DNA of 19,653 nt from assembly GCA_964371865.1 (NCBI GenBank), contig CAYJOR010000048.1, positions 1-19,653 of the forward strand, written 5' to 3'. The notes under the pieces are model-generated. The model ran no database searches. It was not told the origin of the DNA and worked only from the letters and a program-made list of their open reading frames with translations. The stretch's first letter is position 1; each line of letters begins with the position of its first letter. Shown here piece by piece: positions 7,185 to 14,333 of this stretch. The translations under genes and the position numbers were made by a program. The DNA is from CAYJAZ01 sp964371865 (GTDB lineage: Bacteria; Desulfobacterota; Desulfovibrionia; Desulfovibrionales; Desulfovibrionaceae).

Positions 7185-8534
7185 TTAGCCCTCGCCGGTT
7201 TCGATATATTTTTTAGTAAGTCTAAAAAGTACCGGACTTAGAAGTATAAGTCCCACAAGGTTAGGGATAGCCATCATAGCGTTTAGGTTATCAGCAACAA
7301 GCCAAACAAGGTCTAGGCTAGAAACTGCACCAAGAGGAATAACAGCAACATATATAACACGGAAAGCAGTAACGAATTTTTCGCCAACTAAATAGATAAT
7401 ACAACGTTCTGCGTAAACACACCAGCCTAAGATGGTGCTATATGCAAAGAGTGCAATACTTATAGAAACGAACATACCACCGTAAGGAATAACGGTATCA
7501 AAAGCTAAACTTGTAAGAGCTGAACCAGTTTCACCAGAAGTCCAAGCGCCTGTAAGAATGATTGCTAAACCAGTTACAGTACATACGATGATACTATCAA
7601 TAAAGGTTCCAAGCATACCAACAAGACCCATAGTTACAGGACCAGAAGTTGATGCAGCAGCATACGCGATACAACCAGAACCAAGTCCAGCTTCGTTAGA
7701 GAATAAACCACGTGCAACACCCATGCGGATTGCTAACATAACACTAGCACCGGCAAAGCCGCCTGTAGCCGCAGTAGGTTGGAAAGCTTCTTCAATTACT
7801 AGAGCGAAAGCAGCTGGAACTTCAGTAATTTTCATACCTATAAGAACAATACCGCCTGCACAGAAAATAAGAGCCATAGCAGGAACAAGAATACCGGCAA
7901 CATCAGCAATACGTTTTACACCGCCAACAATAACTGCACCTGAAAGAACAAATAATACAATAGCAGTAACATAAGAAGGTACGCCAAAACTTGCAGTTAA
8001 AGCAGCTGCAACAGAGTTAGCTTGAACAGTATTACCAATACCAAAACTTGCAAGAGCAGCGAAAAGTGCAAATGCTGCACCAAGCCAAGCCCAATTTTTA
8101 CCTAAACCGTTTTTGATAAAGTACATTGGTCCACCAACGTATGAACCTTTATCTGTAACTTCACGATATTCGATAGCTAAAACAGTTTCGGCATATTTAG
8201 TTGCCATACCCATAAGGGCAGTCATCCACATCCAGAAAAGTGCGCCAGGTCCACCTACGAAGATAGCTGTTGCAACACCTGCGATGTTACCAGTACCGAT
8301 AGTAGCAGCGAGGGCTGTCATTAAAGCATTAAATGTAGAAACTTCGCCTTTCTCACCGGATTTTATAGATCGTCCGGCCCACATAAGTTTGAAGGCTCTT
8401 CCAATTTGAGTGAAAGAAAAGAGTTTAAGTCCAATTGTGAGGTAGAAACCGGTTCCAAGTAATAGAACCAACATGATAGGGCCCCATAGAACTCCGTTAA
8501 TCGAGTTCATGACCGCAGTGAACTGTTCAATCAT
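7185..8534 (-). CDS. Alanine/glycine:cation (Na+) symporter, AGCS family
   Basis: A 449-residue inner-membrane carrier that takes up alanine and/or glycine with Na+ (or H+). It is hydrophobic throughout, with about ten or eleven predicted helices, and carries the family's conserved features: GTGNIAGVATAIFVGGPGA near residue 80, a KYAETVLA stretch, GGPMYFIKNGLG, and an SNEAGLGS-type motif in the middle. Length is normal for the family. The ATG has a GGGGGA ribosome site 6-7 bases ahead. It is monocistronic: its own terminator follows, and a 330-base gap separates it from hypB. Exact substrate (D-/L-alanine or glycine) cannot be read from sequence. Confidence 0.95.
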   Translation of the reverse strand: MIEQFTAVMNSINGVLWGPIMLVLLLGTGFYLTIGLKLFSFTQIGRAFKLMWAGRSIKSGEKGEVSTFNALMTALAATIGTGNIAGVATAIFVGGPGALFWMWMTALMGMATKYAETVLAIEYREVTDKGSYVGGPMYFIKNGLGKNWAWLGAAFALFAALASFGIGNTVQANSVAAALTASFGVPSYVTAIVLFVLSGAVIVGGVKRIADVAGILVPAMALIFCAGGIVLIGMKITEVPAAFALVIEEAFQPTAATGGFAGASVMLAIRMGVARGLFSNEAGLGSGCIAYAAASTSGPVTMGLVGMLGTFIDSIIVCTVTGLAIILTGAWTSGETGSALTSLAFDTVIPYGGMFVSISIALFAYSTILGWCVYAERCIIYLVGEKFVTAFRVIYVAVIPLGAVSSLDLVWLVADNLNAMMAIPNLVGLILLSPVLFRLTKKYIETGEG

Positions 8535-8864
8535 AATAATCCCCCGTATCGGTATTTTTTATACTTTTAACATAAAAAAAAGTAACTTGCAAGAAAATTA
8601 TTAGATTTTAACAATAATGTAAAAAATCACAAACTTAACATGTTGAAATTGTTTAACTTTTACTAACATCTTGTTATTTATATTAAATTTTGTGAATTAA
8701 TTATCTAAATTATTGTTTCTGTATCAATTTTTTTGAAAATTGTATTATGTGGCTATATAGCTAAAAATAATGATTTTTATAATTAAAAACGCTTACTATT
8801 TTTGCAAAAGTAAGCGTTGTTTTAAAAATTATTAAATTAAAATAATCGTATTTTTTTTGTGTTA
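8535..8864. other. 330-bp AT-rich spacer between hypB and the symporter gene
   Basis: Holds the 5' region of the symporter (minus strand) and the hypB terminator at 8788-8818. On the minus strand a TATAAA near 8563 is the best -10 candidate for the symporter, but no good -35 goes with it. A small palindrome AACATGTT lies near 8640. No coding region or RNA gene is seen. Confidence 0.55.
8788..8818 (-). terminator. Terminator of hypAB
   Basis: A 10-bp perfect stem (AACGCTTACT 8788-8797, AGTAAGCGTT 8809-8818) with an 11-base loop lies 46 bases past the hypB stop. On the minus strand it is followed by TTTTTAATT. The plus side is also T-rich. Confidence 0.85.
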
Positions 8865-9515
8865 TTAGATATTTTTTCTATAGTTTCTTAGCCAATCATA
8901 CCAATGAGTTAAACCTTCAGAAGTTGTGCAAGAAACAGGGAAAATTTGTAAATCACCATTAATTGCCATTGCATGACGTGTTGCATTCTCAAGTGAGAAA
9001 GGAACATAAGGTAAAAGATCTATTTTATTAAGGAGCATTGCTTTAGAGTTGTGGAAGAGGGTAGGATATTTTTCTGGTTTATCATCGCCTTCTGTGGTGG
9101 ATAAAATTGCAATTTTTGCATGTTCGCCGCAGTCAAATTCTACAGGACAAACCATATTGCCAACGTTTTCTATGAAAAGAATATCAATAGTAGAAAGATC
9201 AAAATTTTCTATAGCTTTTGCAATCATATCAGCATTTAGATGGCAACCACCGTCTGTATTGATTTGTACAGCTTGAGTACCTGTTTGCGCAATACGTCTT
9301 GCATCGTTATCTGTTTGCAAATCACCTTCAATGACGGCAAATTTAAATTCTGAGGATAAATCTCTAAGAGTTTTTTCTAAAAGAGAAGTTTTGCCGGCAC
9401 CGGGAGAAGAAATAAGATTAAGTACAAGAACATTATTTTCCTTAAAAATATCTTTTAACTCTTGTGCTTTATTGTCGTTAGATTCAAGAACATTTCTAAT
9501 AACAGGTATTTGCAT
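8865..9515 (-). CDS. hypB: Hydrogenase/urease nickel-insertion GTPase HypB
   Basis: A cytoplasmic SIMIBI-class GTPase that works with HypA to load nickel into [NiFe]-hydrogenase. In 216 residues: P-loop SPGAGKT ending at 43, the metal/dimer site C91-H92 and C123 (spacing of 32 identical to the Cys-His and Cys of E. coli HypB), the conserved FIENVGNMVCP block, and the guanine-specificity motif NKID at 163-166. The N-terminus lacks both the CxxCGC high-affinity nickel motif of E. coli HypB and the His-rich stretch of other HypBs, so it is a minimal form. AAAGGA precedes the ATG. hypA is 56 bases upstream on the same strand. No hydrogenase structural gene or other hyp gene is in the window. Confidence 0.96.
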   Translation of the reverse strand: MQIPVIRNVLESNDNKAQELKDIFKENNVLVLNLISSPGAGKTSLLEKTLRDLSSEFKFAVIEGDLQTDNDARRIAQTGTQAVQINTDGGCHLNADMIAKAIENFDLSTIDILFIENVGNMVCPVEFDCGEHAKIAILSTTEGDDKPEKYPTLFHNSKAMLLNKIDLLPYVPFSLENATRHAMAINGDLQIFPVSCTTSEGLTHWYDWLRNYRKNI

Positions 9516-9571
9516 AATAAATCCTTTAGTTTTAGGGTGAATTTGTGATGATTTACAAGTAAAACAGAAAA

Positions 9572-9943
9572 TTAATTTTCTTCGGCCTCTATATGGTCAA
9601 CTATAAGTTCTTTTCCTTCTAGTAATTTGTGCGAGCCTACATTATTGCAATGCGGGCAGGGCATGAATATAATATTTTTATCCATAGATGTAAAAGTTTT
9701 TTTGCAGGCGGAACACTCTAAAAGCGGTGGAATAACTTCAAGTTCAAGTTTGCTTCCGCTTAGAGTTGGATCATCAACAATAATTGAATCATAAGCGGCA
9801 AGAAGAATATCCGGCACAACTTGACTCAATAAACCATGCTTAACCTTAATAGACTTTACTTTAATTTTTTCAGAATTTTCAAGTTGAGAAATATTATCAT
9901 AAACAATGTTTTTTATGGAGTAGGCTATAGAGAATTCATGCAT
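9572..9943 (-). CDS. hypA: Hydrogenase nickel chaperone HypA
   Basis: A small nickel metallochaperone that delivers Ni(II) to hydrogenase precursors together with HypB. The 123-residue protein begins MHEFSIA, so the essential nickel-binding His2 and Glu3 are present, which also fixes the start. The structural zinc site is two CxxC pairs (C77/C80 and C96/C99). The VKHGLLSQVVPD block is typical of the family. It is slightly longer than the common 113-118 residues because of an acidic tail. First gene of the hypA-hypB pair and divergent from the TPR gene. Confidence 0.96.
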   Translation of the reverse strand: MHEFSIAYSIKNIVYDNISQLENSEKIKVKSIKVKHGLLSQVVPDILLAAYDSIIVDDPTLSGSKLELEVIPPLLECSACKKTFTSMDKNIIFMPCPHCNNVGSHKLLEGKELIVDHIEAEEN

Positions 9944-10015
9944 GGCTAACGTAACCCTTTGTAATTTTTTGTTTTACTTTTTGATAAATGCTTAAAAATA
10001 AGGATTTAAAAAAGC

Positions 10016-10044
10016 TTGAAGTAGTAGGCTTTTTGAAGTATAAT
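10016..10044 (+). promoter_or_regulatory. Sigma-70 promoter for the TPR-AMIN operon
   Basis: TTGAAG (10016-10021), a 17-base spacer, then a perfect TATAAT (10039-10044). Start of transcription is expected near 10051, about 58 bases ahead of the TPR protein ATG. This is the best promoter match in the window. Confidence 0.8.
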
Positions 10045-10108
10045 GTAGGACGTAAAATGTGTCAAAGAAAAATACTTTATGAAATAAAACGGATAAGGGG
10101 TTTTTAGC

Positions 10109-10846
10109 ATGCGTGCAGACTTTATCGGCGTACATTCCCAAAAAAGTAATAAAAAAACAACTTTTAGCGAACTTTCAACAAAACCGAAAAAGCGCTATTT
10201 CTTTGTGTGGGAAACAGCGGACGGTCGTTTCTATGTACAAGCTATTAATGCTGCCTATGACCCAATTGAAGATGAATATCACCTTATAGATGCTCAAGAT
10301 TATAGAGATAACTATAAACAAGAGCCATACATATTTGCAGCTCCGCTTATGCAGTTTCAAGCTCCAGAAAGACCTCAAACTGTTTTTGAAAGCGCACTTT
10401 ATGATGACGATTTAATCCCTCAAAAACCTATAAAGCTGCCTTTAGGAGTTCAACTTGAAAACGAACTTAGGGATAAATTTTCTAGTCAAATGAACTTGTT
10501 ACGTAATGGTAAAATGCGTGAAGCAACAAGCGCAATTCAAGGTATTTTAGCAACTAAAAACGGTGTTACGCCTTCACATAAACATATGTTTACTGATTTT
10601 GGAATTGTGCTTAGAAAAGAGGGGCAACTCCACTTAGCACTTGTCGCTTTTGAAAGAGCAAACGTGCTGAAAAGAGATGATGTAAACACTTATTTTAATA
10701 TTGCTAGAGTTTATTATGAACTAAAACATTATGACAGAGCTTGGCAATACGTTGTAGATGCTCTAAGAATAGAACCAAGACATATAGAGTTGAATCAACT
10801 ACGTCAAACCCTTGTGCAGCTAAGTGCTCTAAAAATAACTCTCTAA
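10109..10846 (+). CDS. TPR-repeat protein
   Basis: A 245-residue soluble protein with no signal peptide or membrane helix. The N-terminal third (about 28-95; RYFFVWETADGRFYVQAIN) is beta-rich and not recognised. A linker leads to helical C-terminal repeats: two clear tetratricopeptide units (about 158-190 and 192-225; AFERANVLKRDD, YFNIARVYYELKHYDRAW), plus a likely degenerate helical pair before them (about 117-150). TPRs normally bind other proteins. The ATG has AAGGGG 9 bases ahead. It is the first gene of a two-gene operon with the AMIN protein 25 bases downstream, suggesting a role at the cell envelope, but no function can be assigned. Similar pairs exist, as far as I recall, in Desulfovibrio genomes. 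Confidence 0.85.
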   Translation: MRADFIGVHSQKSNKKTTFSELSTKPKKRYFFVWETADGRFYVQAINAAYDPIEDEYHLIDAQDYRDNYKQEPYIFAAPLMQFQAPERPQTVFESALYDDDLIPQKPIKLPLGVQLENELRDKFSSQMNLLRNGKMREATSAIQGILATKNGVTPSHKHMFTDFGIVLRKEGQLHLALVAFERANVLKRDDVNTYFNIARVYYELKHYDRAWQYVVDALRIEPRHIELNQLRQTLVQLSALKITL

Positions 10847-10871
10847 ATTCACTACTTCAAAAGAGGAAAAA

Positions 10872-11909
10872 ATGAGTAAAAAAACTCTGCTTATAGCAAT
10901 AGGTGGCTTCACCTTAGTAGTAAATGTTGCTCTTGCAATCTATTTTACATTGCCAACAAAAGAACCTGAGCCAAAAAGAACTCACATTGTAAAAGGCTCT
11001 TACGATAGAAGTGTTCAAGAGACCTCTAGAAAATTTGTAACAGAAGATGAATTGGATAAACTTGCGGAAGAAAAAAGACTACAAGAACTTCGAGAGCAAA
11101 AACTTTTAGAAGTACAAGCAGGAAATAAAAAAGAATCTGACACAGCTACTTCTAAAGAAGAAACAACTCCTTCTACTGATCCCAAAACCACAACTGATTC
11201 AACAGAAGCTAAACCTGAAACAGAAGAAATTTCTCCAGTTACTGATATAAAACCAGAGGTTGACAAATCAGAATCCGTTAAAGATGAAGTTGTAACTGAA
11301 AAAGAAAATCCTAAAGAACTTCAAGAAGAAACTCTTTCTATAGAAGAAGAACTAACTCCCGTAAACAATGAATCGCTAGAAAAAGTGGATGTAGCTGAAT
11401 CTTCTCAAAATGAAAAAATAGACAACGAAGTTACTGAAGAGGTACAGGAAAAAGCAATTGAAGCTCCTAAAGTTCAAGAGGAAGCTCCGGTTGCAGAAGA
11501 ACCAAAAGTAGAAGAAGTAAAAAAAGAAGAAGAACCTAAAAAAGAGCCTAAAGAAGAGATTAAGGAAGAGAAAGCAAAGGAAGAAACTCCTAAACTTCCT
11601 AAAAAAACAGTAAATGAAATTACTATGGGGTACGCAAATAATGTTCTAACAGTTAGAGTTGTGGCGAACCAACCAATAAAAGGGCGCACACTTTATGTTG
11701 GAAATCCTGAACGTGCTATTCTAGATCTTGAAGGAATTTGGACTCTGCCTAATATGCCTTTATTTCCTAAAAATCCTTATTCAACTGATATTCGCGTAGG
11801 TCTGCAACCTGATAAAACAAGATTTGTAGTTGATATCACAACGAAAAAATTTACTCGTAGACTTGTGCAGTTGAATGATAGAACAATTGAATTACGTATA
11901 AACTTCTAA
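10872..11909 (+). CDS. Membrane-anchored AMIN-domain protein with K/E-rich linker
   Basis: 345 residues: an N-terminal membrane helix (about 5-27) with KK in front, predicted to leave the rest in the periplasm; a long Lys/Glu/Pro/Thr-rich region (about 60-245) resembling TonB/TolA stalks that span the periplasm; and a C-terminal AMIN-like beta domain (about 247-345; TVRVVANQPIKGRTLYVGNP, ILDLEGIW, TRFVVDITTK). AMIN domains target proteins to peptidoglycan or to secretin complexes (as in AmiC and PilQ). No amidase domain is attached. GAGGA lies 6 bases ahead of the ATG. Translationally close to the upstream TPR gene. A scaffolding or envelope-tethering role is inferred only. Confidence 0.85.
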   Translation: MSKKTLLIAIGGFTLVVNVALAIYFTLPTKEPEPKRTHIVKGSYDRSVQETSRKFVTEDELDKLAEEKRLQELREQKLLEVQAGNKKESDTATSKEETTPSTDPKTTTDSTEAKPETEEISPVTDIKPEVDKSESVKDEVVTEKENPKELQEETLSIEEELTPVNNESLEKVDVAESSQNEKIDNEVTEEVQEKAIEAPKVQEEAPVAEEPKVEEVKKEEEPKKEPKEEIKEEKAKEETPKLPKKTVNEITMGYANNVLTVRVVANQPIKGRTLYVGNPERAILDLEGIWTLPNMPLFPKNPYSTDIRVGLQPDKTRFVVDITTKKFTRRLVQLNDRTIELRINF

Positions 11910-11961
11910 GTTGTGATAATCTAAATTGCAACAAAGATAAAAAACATATTCTAAATAAAAC

Positions 11962-11994
11962 AAGCCCCTTTTCTTGGATAAAGAAATGGGGCTT
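11962..11994. terminator. Terminator between convergent AMIN and M23 genes
   Basis: A 14-bp stem with one mismatch (AAGCCCC...11962-11975 with 11981-11994) and a 5-base loop. On the minus strand it is followed by GTTTTATTTAG, so it fits the M23 gene best; it probably also stops plus-strand transcripts from the AMIN gene, though the T-run there is poor. Confidence 0.8.
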
Positions 11995-12042
11995 ACTTAT
12001 GTGAAATTGAGTGTGTATAGATAGAATAAGAAGTAAATATAA

Positions 12043-12756
12043 TTACTTTTGTTGAGCAACTTGGCTGTCTTTCTGAGTATATCTTAGTACCATTTCAGAT
12101 GACTGTACAACAGTATAAGGGTCTATTCTTTTGTTATCAACTAATATTTCAAGATGTAGATGATTACCGTATGATCTTCCTGTGCTTCCTACAAGCCCTA
12201 GAGTATCACCTGCGGTTATTACGTCCCCTTTTTCTACAAGTATTTTGCTCATATGCGCATATCGTGCTATGGTTCCGTCGCCGTGGTCAACTTCAACAAG
12301 TAGTCCAAAAGATGAACGTCTTGATGCAAAAATTACTTCACCTGATTGATAAGAGAGAATTTCTGTACCTTTAGGAGCACGAAAATCTAAACCGTAATGA
12401 AATCTAGATCCACGTTTTCCGTACCGTGAAGAGAGCGAAATTTTTTCCTTTGGATTCTCTACATCATGATAGTAGCTTTCAGGAGCAGTAAACCATGCGG
12501 AATTCATAGAAGAAATAGCTGTGGAATTTTTTGTTAAATCTAGATGTTTAGATGAAAGAGCAACAAGATCAATAGTAGTAAGGTCATTGTTAGAATTTTC
12601 TGAAGTAGGTACTTTAGGCTGTAATAAAGTACTAAGTTGAGATATTTCTTGTGCGGGTTCTTGAATATTGTATACGGACTGTTTGCTAGCAACACATCCA
12701 CTCAGAGCGAATATAGATAAAAAGATATTGAAAATGAGAAAGTTAGAAGTCTTCAA
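12043..12756 (-). CDS. M23-family (LytM-type) peptidoglycan peptidase lipoprotein, TTG start
   Basis: A 237-residue predicted lipoprotein that would cleave peptide cross-links in the cell wall, or activate amidases if inactive. The signal peptide ends in the lipobox ALSGC with the lipidated Cys at 21. The M23 domain (about 110-215) has all expected zinc/catalytic residues: H120 and D124 (HYGLD), H168 (AHMS) and the HxH pair H199/H201 (GNHLHLE), so it should be active. No LysM domain, unlike NlpD. The start is TTG at 12756: TTGGAG lies 7 bases ahead, and the signal peptide requires this start; the next in-frame Met is residue 84. It is divergent from cheB and convergent with the AMIN gene. Role is probably cell separation or insertion of envelope machines such as the flagellum. 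Confidence 0.92.
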   Translation of the reverse strand: MKTSNFLIFNIFLSIFALSGCVASKQSVYNIQEPAQEISQLSTLLQPKVPTSENSNNDLTTIDLVALSSKHLDLTKNSTAISSMNSAWFTAPESYYHDVENPKEKISLSSRYGKRGSRFHYGLDFRAPKGTEILSYQSGEVIFASRRSSFGLLVEVDHGDGTIARYAHMSKILVEKGDVITAGDTLGLVGSTGRSYGNHLHLEILVDNKRIDPYTVVQSSEMVLRYTQKDSQVAQQK

Positions 12757-12983
12757 GGCTGTTCTCCAAATAGAATTTCAACTCTTTTATAACATATCTG
12801 ATTTTTAATCAAGTTATTGAAGTTATAATATTTTTTTTACATATATAAATTAGTATCTGTAAGTATTTTAGATGATAGCGTTTTAGGTAAAACTACTTAT
12901 CTTTAAATAACTTGCTATAAATTTCAAAATTTGATATTTTATTCAGAGTTTATTTATTTGAACATTTTTATGGAGTAAAGAAA
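12757..12983. promoter_or_regulatory. Divergent regulatory region between M23 lipoprotein and cheB
   Basis: A very AT-rich 227-base gap that must hold the cheB promoter (plus) and the M23 promoter (minus). Candidates are weak: on the minus strand TTGATT and TATAAA are only 15 bases apart (around 12785-12812); on the plus strand TTGCTA, 17 bases, TATTTT (around 12911-12939). No sigma-54 (TGGCAC-TTGCA) box is seen. Confidence 0.4.
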
Positions 12984-14294
12984 ATGATTAAAGTGCTTAT
13001 TGTTGACGACTCTTCTTTTATGCGTAAAGCGCTCTCAAAACTAATTAGCTCTTCTAACGATATTGAAGTTATAGGTGAGGCTGTAAATGGTAAAGAGGGA
13101 CTTGAACTAGCACAAAAATTACAGCCGGATATAATTACCTTAGATATAGAAATGCCGGTTTGTGACGGGCTTACAATGCTTGAAATCCTTATGAAAACAA
13201 ACCCAACCCCTGTTCTTATGGTAAGCTCATTGACAAAAGAGGGGGCAGAGGCAACTTTTAAAGCGCTTGACCTTGGAGCACTCGACTTTATTTCAAAATA
13301 TTCAGACAATTCTTACTCCATTTCAAACTTACAAACTGAACTTTGTGAAAAAATACGTGCAGTTAGCACTCGTGCAAAGTATATGCGTTATAAGTTTAAT
13401 GCGAAAAAAACTCCAACTACAAGCACATTAGCAAGTTCAAGAACTACCCCTACAGCAACTGCTACAAGACCTTCATCTTTATGTTCTCAAACACGCCCAA
13501 CCTCTTCAACTTCAAGCGCACCTTCAAGTGTAGCAACACGCAGTACGGCATCAGGTGTAACATCTAGCTCATTAGGAAGTAGAACTTCAACGCTTACTTC
13601 ATCAACAACATCTCGTACTACATCAAGTTTTTCATCAACAAAATCAACACTAACTCAAACGACTTCTACTTCTACAACAAGCTCAACAGCTTACACAGCG
13701 CCACGTAGAAGCGCATCTTCAAAAATAAGTTATGTAGGGATAGGTATATCAACAGGTGGCCCGCCTGCTTTGCAACAAGTAATTTCGGCACTCCCAGAAA
13801 ATTTTCCTGCAAGCGTTCTTATTGCTCAACATATGCCGGCAGCGTTTACACCTACATTTGCACAAAGATTAGATAAACTCAGTAAAGTTCGTGTAAAAGA
13901 AGCAGAAGATGGTGAAGTTATTGAAAGCGGAGTAGTATACATTGCACCGGGTGGTTTGCATATGAGTGTATTAAGTAGACGTGCGATTCCGATTATCAGA
14001 ATTCAAACTGAACCACTTACTGAATACTATAAACCTTCTGCGAATGTACTATTTGAAAGTTTATCAGCCTTATCACACAGTTCTTTAGGTGTTATTATGA
14101 CAGGTATGGGAAGCGACGGTGTTGTTGGTTTGAAAACATTTAAGCAAAAAGGTGGAATAATATTCGCACAAGATGAAGAATCATCAACCGTATATGGAAT
14201 GCCAAAAGCCGCTGTAGATGCAGGTATAGCAGATAAAGTTCTTCCTCTCGATTCTATTTCGGACGCTATAATAAATGCGGTTTGTCCACAGTAA
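12984..14294 (+). CDS. cheB: Chemotaxis response regulator / methylesterase CheB with long Ser/Thr linker
   Basis: Removes methyl groups from, and deamidates, chemoreceptor glutamyl/glutaminyl sites when phosphorylated by CheA. 436 residues against a usual ~350. Receiver domain 1-125: D8/D9, phospho-acceptor D54 (TLDIEMP), S81 and K105. Methylesterase domain about 248-436 with the full catalytic triad: S256 (GISTGG), H283 (AQHMP) and D378 (GMGSDG), at spacings like the Salmonella enzyme. Between them, residues about 141-246 are low complexity with roughly 62% Ser/Thr, far longer than the normal linker. No CheR-binding or receptor-tether motif is recognised there. GGAG lies 8 bases ahead of the ATG. 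cheR follows 39 bases downstream in the same operon. A similar Ser/Thr-rich segment occurs in that CheR. Confidence 0.96.
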   Translation: MIKVLIVDDSSFMRKALSKLISSSNDIEVIGEAVNGKEGLELAQKLQPDIITLDIEMPVCDGLTMLEILMKTNPTPVLMVSSLTKEGAEATFKALDLGALDFISKYSDNSYSISNLQTELCEKIRAVSTRAKYMRYKFNAKKTPTTSTLASSRTTPTATATRPSSLCSQTRPTSSTSSAPSSVATRSTASGVTSSSLGSRTSTLTSSTTSRTTSSFSSTKSTLTQTTSTSTTSSTAYTAPRRSASSKISYVGIGISTGGPPALQQVISALPENFPASVLIAQHMPAAFTPTFAQRLDKLSKVRVKEAEDGEVIESGVVYIAPGGLHMSVLSRRAIPIIRIQTEPLTEYYKPSANVLFESLSALSHSSLGVIMTGMGSDGVVGLKTFKQKGGIIFAQDEESSTVYGMPKAAVDAGIADKVLPLDSISDAIINAVCPQ

Positions 14295-14333
14295 ATTTAT
14301 TCAATTGAATAACTATAGACTTTAGAGAATACT

